This document shows positions 54,885 to 64,000 of a stretch of DNA of 64,000 bases, piece after piece. The notes under the pieces are model-generated. The model worked only from the letters and a program-made list of their open reading frames with translations, was not told where the DNA came from and ran no database searches. The DNA is from Calliopum simillimum (Eukaryota > Arthropoda > Insecta > Diptera > Lauxaniidae), in the NCBI GenBank assembly GCA_951812925.1, contig OX638372.1:88867058-88931057 (forward strand), read 5' to 3'. Each line of letters begins with the position of its first letter. The first letter of the stretch is position 1. The translations under genes were made by a program, and so were the position numbers.

Positions 54885-55960
54885 GTGGGTAAGGAAAGTA
54901 CAAAAAATTAAAACAATGAGAGAGAATACAAAATAAAAAGCCAAAGAGCCAGAAAATTTATTGGCAATATCGAAAAATATAGAATTTATATTTTAGTAGA
55001 GTTACCATGTTCAAATTAAGTAAGTGACTTTAATAAAATATCGAGTATTTAGTGAAGTCGTTTGGAAGAATAAAAAGGGATTACGTACAAAGTTTTACGG
55101 ATTTTGAATATGAGCTATTTTATATATTTCGATTTGCTCTTTCCGAATTTAAGCTTCGCAGAAGAATTTTTCATATAATTCTAGCAGGAGCTGCTTCACC
55201 ATATGCCAAATTCAACTCAAGCTAGCCAGTTTTTTTCTCTTTTTGAGTTTTTTGGCATTTCTGGTCTAAAATATTATACTCTTTAAAATGATGAGCCATT
55301 GAGCCATATCTCTGCTGAAAAATGCTTATTTTTATTTTTACAGAAACAAAAATAATCTTTCCAGAAATATTTTTTTTAAGCCAGAATTGGGTAATTAGGT
55401 CTGGATTTTCATATATCCTTGCCTAAAAGTTTTAAAGATATAATTCTTTTTGCTATTTTTAAAGTCATATTACAAAAAAGGTAATTTTAAGCCGTAAGCC
55501 TGATATGGTAGCTGAAAACTTGCTTTGAATTATATCTAACATCTTTTTTTCTTCTGACATATCCTATGCTGAAAATTTATATTTGAGATTATGTACAATA
55601 CCACAACATTTTTTTGAAACGTTTTACTAACTTAAATTTTATTAGGGGAAGAGTGCCGGGTGTGGCCTTTTTGTTTTCGACTCATATTTTTTGACCAAAT
55701 GTATATTATGCAGACTTATATGTAAGTATCAATGGAAAGCTAGATCTAGATCTCTATAGAGACCTTAGCTAAATACTGAAGAAGCAAGTAAATTGATTTC
55801 GTCAGTGGGAAAAATTAAGTATATCAAAAAAATAGTGAAGTGATAATTTTTGACAAAAAAAAAAAATTTGGTCCGGTTGTGGGCACACTTAAAAAATCGG
55901 CTAAAAATGGAAAAATATGAAATAAAACTCATAAAATAGAGAAGAAAGCAAAATTTAGTT
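54885..55960. other. Intergenic, no gene seen
   Basis: AT-rich. GTGCCGGGTGTGGCC at 55655 is loosely the inverse of GGATGCTCACACCCG at about 56424. The two may bound the transposase remnant between them. Confidence 0.35.
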
Positions 55961-55979
55961 ATTTTGAAAACATTGACTC

Positions 55980-56330
55980 ACACGAATTGAACAAATTCTG
56001 CTCAACGGCTTCAACAAAATAGGCATCACTGAAAACGTACGGATTGAATGGCATCATTCTTGTTGCCCTGAAACCAGACTTGATTGTCTTCAGCATCAAT
56101 GCCAGATCAATTGTTTTGCAGACTAAAACTGCTAGGTGACATTATTTCTAGCCCTTGTGAACATTGCTCTTTTGCCAAGCATGAATTTTTTATACCAATC
56201 CATGCCCGAGATCTGCTCCGCGGTCCACTTGTCTGGAAACTCAATACCAAGATATTTTGCAAAGTGAAAACAACTTTTTTTCTGCGATATCTTTAAAGGG
56301 CCTATCGATTCTTTCCATTCCATTAAAAAA
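55980..56330 (-). pseudogene. Pogo/Tigger-like transposase remnant, internally deleted
   Basis: The minus frame 56323-56132 contains FAKYLGIEFPDKW, then ISGMDWYKKFM. This resembles the CENP-B-type DNA-binding half of pogo/Tigger/jerky transposases ('G-x-D-W-x-x-x-F'). Another minus frame just beyond it reads GFRATRMMPFNPYVF, resembling the 'GFRATGIYPFNP' segment at the end of the DDE half. The catalytic core between them is missing, so this is a dead copy. Confidence 0.55.
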
Positions 56331-56449
56331 GCTTAGAAAGGAATAAGAATCCCATTTAAATTAGTAATGTTTGCATCCGCGACGATATTTCAGTAAAATG
56401 CACGCTTAAAATAAAAAAAGAGGGATGCTCACACCCGAAACAAGTCGGG

Positions 56450-57230
56450 GCCAACACTCGACTTTGACAGCCGCTTTGAAAAGCAGTAAACACATTGTGT
56501 TGTATGAAAATTTTAGTTGCATTCGGTTTTAAATCACAAAATATAATAAATTTACTGTATAAATATAGATTGCATTCAGCTTTTCGATTGATTCACTTCG
56601 ATTTGTCGCACTTGGAAAATTATTGAAAAAAAATTTTTGTGTTGACTGTCACTTATTCAAAAATTATTTTTTTCTCAGCACAAAGCAAATGCGTCTGTTT
56701 GCTCCTGTAAATGCACAAAAACTTCGTGCTGTAATAACACGCTCTTAACATTTGTCAGAACAGCCACATTTGTTTTCTGTCGAAAGTTACGGGGAGTGCT
56801 CACAACCAACCATAACCTTCAAAAATATCTTCATACATTCTTAGTTTCTGCCATTTACGAACCTAATCAACGGCTATTGATAGAACTAGATAGAATGTAC
56901 TTTTTGCTGCATACGAACTTTCCTCATGGTTTTTGGTACTGTTGAATTCTTTTCTTTTGTTTCGAACTGTACGTTGTCAATACTTTTTCAACGTTTGGCA
57001 ACCTTTCCACCTTGCAAATGAATGTTGTATGACATACAAACAAAAAGACATAATGTTGTTACAGTTGTTGCTATTTTATTGTATTACTATTACGTGTTAT
57101 TGTTGTTAATGTCATTATTGTTTTTGTTGTAATAAATCACATTTCATGAGCATTTAGTGTACAAATAAAAGTCAGAGAAGAGAACGTAAATGAAAACGAG
57201 TCGCTTTGAAAGATTTAATTTTCGTACGTA
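56450..57230. other. Intergenic, no gene seen
   Basis: No motif-bearing frame, repeat boundary or RNA gene could be supported. Confidence 0.4.
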
Positions 57231-57368
57231 GGCTGCTGCCAGGTGCAATCTGACATTTCAATTGGAAAGTTTGATATTTTTTAGCATAAACGTACTGAGA
57301 ACGTTTTGACGTATGACCATCATTTGTATTGTTTACAGTGACTTGAAAAAATCAATTTGGCAAAAAAA

Positions 57369-57990
57369 ATGGAATTAACTCGTGAACATTTTCGTGCGAT
57401 CATTTGTTACAACTTTCGACGTGGATTATCACGACAAGAGTGCATCGATGAACTTAAATCTTTGTATGGCGATGAAGCACTGTGAAAAACTGGTTTATTG
57501 AATTCAATCGTGGCCGACGCTCGCTTAAAGACGAAGTCCGTGAAGGTCGTCCAAAAACGGCCGTTGTGCCAGAGAACATTGATGCCATGCGTGAACTGAT
57601 AATGCAAGATCGTCATGTGACATTCCGTAAGATTCTCCCACCAGCATACATTTGATATTGCATGAACACCTGGCCGTAAAAAAGGTTTGTTCTCGTTGGA
57701 TCCCGCACAATTTGACAATCTCTCAAAAAAGGCTCGTGTCGATTGGTGCAAAGAAATGTTGAAAAAATACGATCGCGGTGCTTCAAAAGACGTTTATCAG
57801 ATCGTCACAGGTGACGAATCATGAATTTATGCGTATGAGCCCGAAACAAAACAGCAATCAACCGTGTGGGTCTTCGAAGACGAGCCAAATCCAACGTAAG
57901 TTGTTCGTGGAATAAGCACTTCGAAGCAAATGGTCGCCTGTTTCTTCGGCAAAACTCAAAAAATGGTTTTTTAGGATACTTCAGAAGTTG
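57369..57990 (+). pseudogene. Mariner transposase pseudogene, truncated
   Basis: The plus-strand frame opens at 57369 with MELTREHFRAIICYNFRRGL, the standard mariner N-terminus (HTH region), preceded by the family's typical leader (GTTTACAGTGACTTGAAAAA). It breaks near 57480. Other frames give WFIEFNRGRRSLKDEVREGR, RPKTAVVPENIDAM, then VTGDES and YAYEPETKQQSTVWVFEDEP around 57810-57890. At least three frameshifts or stops are seen, and the 3' third is missing after GISTSKQMVACFFGKT. Minus frames over it (57407-58002) are shadows. Confidence 0.85.
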
Positions 57991-57999
57991 TAAATAGGA

Positions 58000-58980
58000 C
58001 ACACAAAATCATTCATAAGACATTGTAAAGATTTCATTAAAATTGATCTAATAACTTTCGAGTCCATAAGTAAATGGTAAAGTATTTTTGCTATCTTCAG
58101 TGTACCTTATGAGAATGTGGTTTAAAGAAACAACGAGAACAGCTGATAATGTTATGCACTAACTACAGTCGAAAGCAACGAAATCAGTACTAAAGTACTC
58201 GACAAATCCAACTAAGCAACATAAAAGGCGGTGCGTATCGTAAAGCAGTACACTCTTGGTTTGATTGCAGTGTTATAAGGCTCCAATGTTGACTATGAAA
58301 CACAAAGTAAATGCTAATGACAGTGTGCACTAAAATAACTATAAGTTAATTTTGTAAGAAAAGTGTTGTGATAATTTTTATAAATTTTTTTTTAAAACAA
58401 AAACAGTTTCAATGTTACTAAATAAAATTATCGTCGCGTTTAAAAACAGGAAGTAACTTTAAAATTTGCCTTAAAATAAAATTGTTACAATAAATCAAAG
58501 TAAACATTAGTGCAATGTACGTATGTTAGTAAATGTGTTACAAAGGGACAAATAAAGAAAAAAAAGAAGTCAAAAATCTTGAAGCAGCAAATTCCACTCA
58601 ACTTCATGATTCAAATGCTTAAACATGTTTTCGCACTTAAGTGTATGAGAGAACGCTATGTTCAAAATTGGGAATGTTAAAGAAACTGATAAGGGAACGA
58701 AGTGGTTGATTTAGAAAAAATTGAATGAAATCAAAAATGAATACAGAAACGAACCACTTACTTAGCCACCCTCCAACCTCTAGTCAAATTTACATTTTTT
58801 GCTCAGTCAAGCAAATTCATGGTGCGATTGCAACCAAAGTGCAGTTTAAGGCGAACTAACTACATAAGGAATCGCAAACTAAAATATAACGATATCAAAT
58901 TACAAGAACTTGGCAGGTGTTTTTTACCATAAAACCATAAGTGAGAACAACTGAAAAGCTAGCGAAAATAAACATCAACA
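58000..58980. other. Intergenic, no gene seen
   Basis: AT-rich, with nothing beyond short A runs. Confidence 0.4.
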
Positions 58981-58984
58981 CACC

Positions 58985-59295
58985 TAGGCTTACAAAAAAA
59001 ATTTAAAATATCAACTTTAGAAGTCTAGATTTTGCGAAATCCCTTAAACCCTATTTATCAATTACACTCTTACTTAGAAAGCTCATTCAATTAACTAAAA
59101 ATTTACTAAAAAAAATTTTCTCTTATGCGTTAGGGTGGCTCAAAATTTTTTTCTTTTGTAATGCAAGTCAGAAAATTAGTTTCTCCCTATAATTCCTCAG
59201 GTGTACATTTTAGACTCCCCCACCAGGTGAAATTTTTTGTTAGTCTAAGCCCCCTTTATCACCTCCCAGAAGCTTCGTAAGCTCATCGTTTACAC
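58985..59295. mobile_element. Fold-back family 'GGGTCACCC', copy 3 (one arm)
   Basis: TATCAACTTTAGAAGTCTAG, TTAACTAAAAATTTAC, GCGTTAGGGTGGCTC and CACCTCCCAGAAGCTTCG, with a final TTACACCCTA, match the right arm of copy 1 (31180-31470). The left arm is absent. Confidence 0.6.
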
Positions 59296-59413
59296 CCTAA
59301 AGACGAAAATCATGTAGCGAAAACACAACTATTCCTCTAACAGAAAAGATTTGTTAGTAACGTTATGGAACTAGTAGGTCTCTGTGAGGTTTTTGCTATA
59401 CGCAGTTATCGCC

Positions 59414-59434
59414 ACCCTAACCTAACCTAACCTA
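59414..59434 (+). repeat. Short CCTAA repeat, four units
   Basis: CCTAACCTAACCTAACCTA equals the insect telomeric TTAGG repeat on the other strand, but with only four units. Flies lack TTAGG telomeres. Confidence 0.6.
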
Positions 59435-59589
59435 TAAAAAGTGGAATCAATTGTATTTATATTCTGCTTCTGAGTGCATCTTTATAATTGTCATAAATAT
59501 TTAAAGCGTTAACTAAGAATTTCGTAAAACACTTCACTACCTTTGACTACTTTCCCTAACATATTCAAAAAATTTCTACGTTGAACTAA

Positions 59590-60010
59590 GAAATTCATAA
59601 ATAGCAACATACCTACGCTTGCAACAAAAAAAACTTCCATTCAAGACATCAGGATCAGGTGTTTCTTTACGTGTCATGTCGCAATTTTCCTTGCGTCCCT
59701 GTGACGACACACGAACGACACGCGCTGCCATGAAATGTCTCGTGACGTTCGTAGTACGTGCAATTTCTGCACTTTTCTTTTTCATTCAACTTCTTTCTCT
59801 GCGTTAATCTTTTTTGTCTCAACTATTTTGCATAATTTTTGACTGCATCCAGGCGCTTCGCATAGTGTTGTATGCATTCACTCCCACTCTGAACACCTCC
59901 TCTACCCGCTTGTGCTGGCGTGGCGTTTCAATCAGTCATCGTGCAATATGGCAGCACTTCCGGCATAAGTTGTATAACGTGCTTAAAACGTTATCTTCGA
60001 AATGCTGATT
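59590..60010. other. CpG-containing unique stretch, unassigned
   Basis: Balanced composition and CACACGAACGACACGCGCTGCC-like phrasing contrast with the surroundings. Frames on both strands (59576-59785 minus, 59619-59807 plus, 59814-60008 plus) overlap and none has a recognised motif. This may be a promoter or UTR of a gene outside the window. Confidence 0.25.
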
Positions 60011-60014
60011 TTGC

Positions 60015-60780
60015 ATAAGGGAATAATAAAGAAATACAACATGAAAGTAAAGCCAATGGAGATGAAGAGAAAAAGTGTTGAAAAAGGAAGCATGTAATGT
60101 GTTAAGGAAGCTGCTGTTGACCTCTAAAGAGTGTTGAAGTGCAAAAATATAATAATAAGTTGTATAAGAAGCCTCAGTGGCACATAAAAGAATTGTTGAC
60201 CCTGCTGATTATTTTTTCTTATTTCATGAGGGAAAACCCGTTTGGTAGATTGTTATTATTTTAACATAAACGCTCCGAGATTTATTTATAATATTTTTTG
60301 GTGCTGCATAAAATCTTTTTAGATTATTCCAGGATTAAGGTGTGTAAGCAGTCTATTTTAAAGTGGTTTAAAATGTTAATATATAAAACATTAAATTAAG
60401 TTTTCTCTATATTTTTGGCAATTATTCCACGATTTTAACAGTCCGTACTGTTTTTGAAACATTGGTTAATAAATATTTCTCGGAAAAATTAATATTGAAA
60501 AAATGCCCTGATACGGTTCAAAAAAAAAAAAATTTATGGATAGGTTTTCGAGATATGAATTTTTGAAATTTTTTTCCTTTTTTTTTCGAAAGTGGCTTCA
60601 CTTTTTAAATCATATCTCAAGTCAAAAATGACTGCTTTGGTTGCATTTGATGTTAAACTAAAGGTAATCAAATTTCAAATAATTGCATTTTAAATTATTT
60701 CCAAGCGGATTAGTAGTGTAAGGGGTCAAAATATATGAGAAAAGCCGTCTTTTTGGCGAAATAAAAATCGAAAACTCAGT
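60015..60780. other. Intergenic, no gene seen
   Basis: AT-rich. It is the left part of a sequence interrupted by the element at 60787 and resumed at 61672. Confidence 0.4.
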
Positions 60781-60786
60781 CAATAA

Positions 60787-61671
60787 GGTAAGGGAGGGAA
60801 ATATGGACCGCCCATCTTTCTTTTTTAAATAAAACCCAAAATACATGAAACAAAACAATTAATTTTATGTCATTCAGTAAAGGAAACAATTTACCTTTAT
60901 TCTGATTCACTTTTAGATAAATATCTCATCAGGATAAAGAAAAAAAATTAAAAAACTGAAAATACTCAAAATGAAGATAAAAAAAAGTGTAGTGTTATAT
61001 GGACTACATAGTCCATATTGCCCCACATGTTTATTTGGTACAGAAGTTGCATATAAAAATGTCACTTCCATATTCGGCACATTTTTCATGACTCCAAGAA
61101 CGTCAGATTACACATTCAACCCAAAATTTGCCACGTCGATCTTCTGAGTAAGGGTATTACATTATATGCATTTTTTATCATTTTTTCCTTTGTAGTTAAC
61201 GAATTACATATAATGACCAACAGACTCGTCATAAAAACTGCAACTAGATTCCCCATCTGAAAAAGATGATAAATACATTTGTTTTTGAGGCTTTTTTCTT
61301 TGGTGGTCCATATTACCCACAGCACGTGTTAGTGAAATTAATGGTTTTTTTATCAAAAACTCTTTTGGTTAATGAACTTATTTGTGCTAATAAATTATAA
61401 ATGGTATTCACTGACTTTATATAATTAACCATCGCGCCTTAAAGTGAAATAATGAAATATACTCCCTAGAAAAAAATTATCACTGATCTTTTTTTTAGAA
61501 AAATCAACTTTACAGAAACATGCGACTTCAACGAACGCTAAAATCGCCGTATTATAACCTTTTGGTATTAGCGTTAAGTTTGAACATGAATAACGGTAAA
61601 TCCTATGTATGCAGTGGAAAATAACCGTGTGGTCCATATTACCCACGTAGTCCATATTTCCCTCCCTTACC
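60787..61671. mobile_element. TIR element, about 885 bp, 'GGTAAGGGAGGGAAATATGG'
   Basis: GGTAAGGGAGGGAAATATGG at the left is perfectly inverted at the right. The phrase TGGACTAC/GTAGTCCATATT is repeated near 60998 and 61645, and GGTCCATATTACCCAC at 61301 and 61631. No transposase frame. The minus frames at 61116-61325 and 61425-61655 (which translate the TGGTCCAT phrase as MDH) are not convincing genes. Confidence 0.7.
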
Positions 61672-61674
61672 CTA

Positions 61675-63860
61675 CAATGAATTTTTTGAGGTTATATGAC
61701 TAAATTTCGACCAGATACTGACTTGTACAAATAAATTACCTTTACAACTTGTTGCCAATCTGTAGTGAACTCAAGTTTGAATTTCACGCAAATTTTGAAG
61801 ATTTGTAGAATTTTGTTTCAACCCGATTAACATTTTCTGGAACGAAAAATTTAAAAAATTTAAGTAACATTATTTTTATCGACATTTCGTCCACTCACAG
61901 ACCAAGATCGGATGAAAAATGACGGCTCTATTAAAGAATTAGTGAAACATTTACTGTCAACTAAATTAACAGAACAAAAATTTCACATGTTCATTTGCAA
62001 AAAATAGAATAGCTGTAATTTTTCGCAAAGACCTAAAAAACTTGTTAGCCCGGGATCAGTTGAAGGCGAACTTTCAAATGTTTTAAACTGTTTCTTTATA
62101 TCAACTTTTTAGATCGAAAGCCATTTTCACACCGAAAATGACAAAGTCAAATGTGTCCCGATGTCAAATGTACCCCAGTTTACCTTATCGGCAATGACGA
62201 TATTGTATTCCTTAGTTCGGAATCATATCTGAAGTTTCCGCTCAGTCTTAAAGTCTAAGATACGAATAAGGAGAGAATCGTACCCATTTATTTAATGGAT
62301 GAAAAGTGGCTTATATCAAAGTTGCCAACACAACAAAATTCCAGTCAGGGGGATGATTAATTAAAAGTGAATTTTTTTAACCATTTCGCTCATTCTCTTA
62401 CGAAACAAATTATATTCCAATCGAAAGACTAAAGCCCGGCATAACTAATGGGTTGCCAGGTGTAGACATGCAAATAGAGACTAGCAATTCACTCTCATTT
62501 ACTTACTTAATGAACTAAATATCAAAATAAAGACATTCCATAGGCTGAATACTTGCGGTTGGCACATAATTTGTTTCTTGAAAGCATGGTGCAATGGTTA
62601 AAAAACATTCAATTTTAATAAATCATAACCTTGACAGGTACTTTTTAGGCAACCTGCTCCAGATATATTTTTAAGCATATTATCTATGATATAAACCACT
62701 TTTCATCTATTAAACAGAAGGGTGCAATTCGCTCCTTATTTGTATCTCTACTGGCCATGATCATCTAATTTTTTTCGAAATTTGTAGTTGGGTTCCAGAT
62801 TTTTATAAAAATTCACAGAGTTGTTCTAAGTGCTCAGCATGAAGTCTTCTCATTATTATTTTTTTTTTTTTTTGCAAGTTATGGGCATGGAACTTCAGAC
62901 TGTTCAAGTGGTGTTTTTTTTTTGAAAAATTGATGCAATTTTTTTTTCTCAGGCCCGCCATTTTAACAAAAATAAATTTTTTTAATTTTTGTTTTCGGAT
63001 TCTTGTAACATTTTAAACGTTAGTTAAATTTCCATTTTTAAATTTGGATAATTTTGAAAATTTACAAAATGCCGGCCATTTTTTGAAAATTCTTAAAAGT
63101 TTATGATCTCAAAATAATATTTTTTTTTTTAATTTTTTATTACAGAAATTTGGATAAAAAACAAACATTTTGTAAAAAACTTGTTTTGTGCTAAATGGCT
63201 GTGAGAGTTAAGGGATTTTTTTCTAAAGAGTCACGTGATAATTTTTTTGTTTTGTGCTTTGATTTATACCCTCTAGGTGGTCAAAAAAAATATTTCAAAG
63301 TACAAGGATATAACTTCCATTGCTTAGAAAATACAAGGCATACAAAAAACCAATATTTCCTATAAATCATAAAAATAAGTATTGAGGAAATGACGGCCAT
63401 GTTTTGAAAAAACTTAAAAATTAATTTTTTTTTTTGGTTACTTAAAACGAATGTTTTTCATCCACCTTTCAAAAGATTTCCGTAAAAAAAATTTTAAGAA
63501 AAATTTTTTTTTTTTTTTTTCGGAAAATTGATTTTTAAGATTTTTCCCAGAAACTTCGTAATCTTATGCAATACACCCTGTATAAGTAAATTTTGATATA
63601 TTAAGCTCAGTAGATGTGACTTATTCAAAATTGATTGTGTAGGTTATACAAAATTTAAAGGAAAAAACCATATTTATTTGGCGAAACTTCTATTTAAGGT
63701 ACTTTAAATTAAAATAATAACTTATATAAAAAATAATCATTATAAAGAAACATAAATTTAAATCGAACTTTCGTGAACAAAACAAAAAAAAAAAAAAAAA
63801 ACAATGTCTCAAATTACTTAATTACTTGTGAGCACTTACCGACTAAGAAAGAAATATTAT
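61675..63860. other. Intergenic, AT-rich, no gene seen
   Basis: Near 62130-62190 the phrase GTCAAATGTGTCCC/GTCAAATGTACCCCAG is repeated twice. Long T and A runs follow (62860, 63120, 63500). Nothing coding could be supported. Confidence 0.4.
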
Positions 63861-63884
63861 TAAAATAGGTTCATTGATTATTGA

Positions 63885-64000
63885 CCACACGGTTATTTCC
63901 CACTGCATACATAGGATTTACCGTTATTCATGTTCAAACTTAACGCTAATACCTAAAGCTTAAATATGATAAAGTCAATGTCGAAAAAATTCGGAGATGT
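63885..64000 (-). mobile_element. Second copy of the 'GGGAGGGAAATATGG' element, cut by the window edge
   Basis: CCACACGGTTATTTCCCACT, GCATACATAGGATTTACCG and CATGTTCAAACTTAACGCTA are the inverse of 61540-61635. The element continues beyond the right edge. Confidence 0.65.

Noticed and set aside
57407..58002. Minus-strand frames over the mariner remnant
   Set aside because: They are shadows of the plus-strand transposase, which is recognised in three plus frames.
59414..59434. CCTAA units as telomeric sequence
   Set aside because: Only four units, internal to the window, and flies do not use TTAGG telomeres.
1..64000. CRISPR array, operons or bacterial-type elements
   Set aside because: Introns, poly(A) signals and eukaryotic transposons show nuclear fly DNA. 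No regularly spaced repeat with unique spacers is present.

Overview
The window looks like AT-rich nuclear DNA from a higher (cyclorrhaphan) fly, plausibly a tephritid fruit fly. The reasons are short GT/AG introns of about 55-70 bp, a clear mei-9/XPF orthologue, mariner-, pogo- and hAT-type transposon remnants, jockey-like LINE tails, and abundant fold-back repeats carrying GGGCGTGGCACCGCCC-like cores. Species assignment is inference only.

The one gene recognised with certainty is mei-9 (XPF/ERCC4 repair endonuclease catalytic subunit) at 15738-23728, plus strand. It is reconstructed here as nine exons coding for about 1010 residues, with the nuclease motif GDY...ERKSISD intact. Its larger introns are filled with hairpin elements.

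Around it lie four paralogues of an unrecognised small Ser/Lys/Cys-rich protein: 1799-2335 minus, 7158-7454 minus, 11277-11645 plus and 29342-29689 plus. Each sits in a duplicated unit of roughly 1 kb whose upstream block (about 60 bp) is better conserved than the protein. This is the best candidate for an undescribed local gene family. Two further gene candidates have typical signal peptides: a 63-residue ORF at 12898-13089 minus with a poly(A) signal, and a two-exon gene at 51442-52270 plus coding for 255 residues with many N-glycosylation sequons. A possible two-exon micro-ORF lies at 50724-50890.

Layout: 1-1.8 kb low-complexity repeats; 1.8-11.8 kb three of the four paralogues separated by a 2 kb fold-back element and a 2.3 kb hAT-type element with a perfect 8-bp target duplication; 12-15.3 kb candidate secreted peptide and a 1.5 kb TIR element; 15.7-23.8 kb mei-9; 24.5-29 kb dispersed repeats; 29.3 kb fourth paralogue; 30.4-36.3 kb stacked fold-back elements and 130-bp tandem monomers; 39.05-39.8 kb a 750-bp nearly pure CTACT array; 44.6-50.2 kb nested LINE, SINE-like, monomer-array and mariner remnants; 51.4-52.3 kb secreted-protein gene; 52.6-53.2 kb a GGGGATTATGTCC motif cluster; 56 and 57.4 kb pogo-like and mariner transposase wrecks; 60.8-61.7 kb a TIR element whose inverted partner begins at the right edge. 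The remaining stretches show no gene that I can support.

No tRNA, rRNA or CRISPR array was found. All exon joins were inferred by eye from splice signals and frame, with no transcript evidence.
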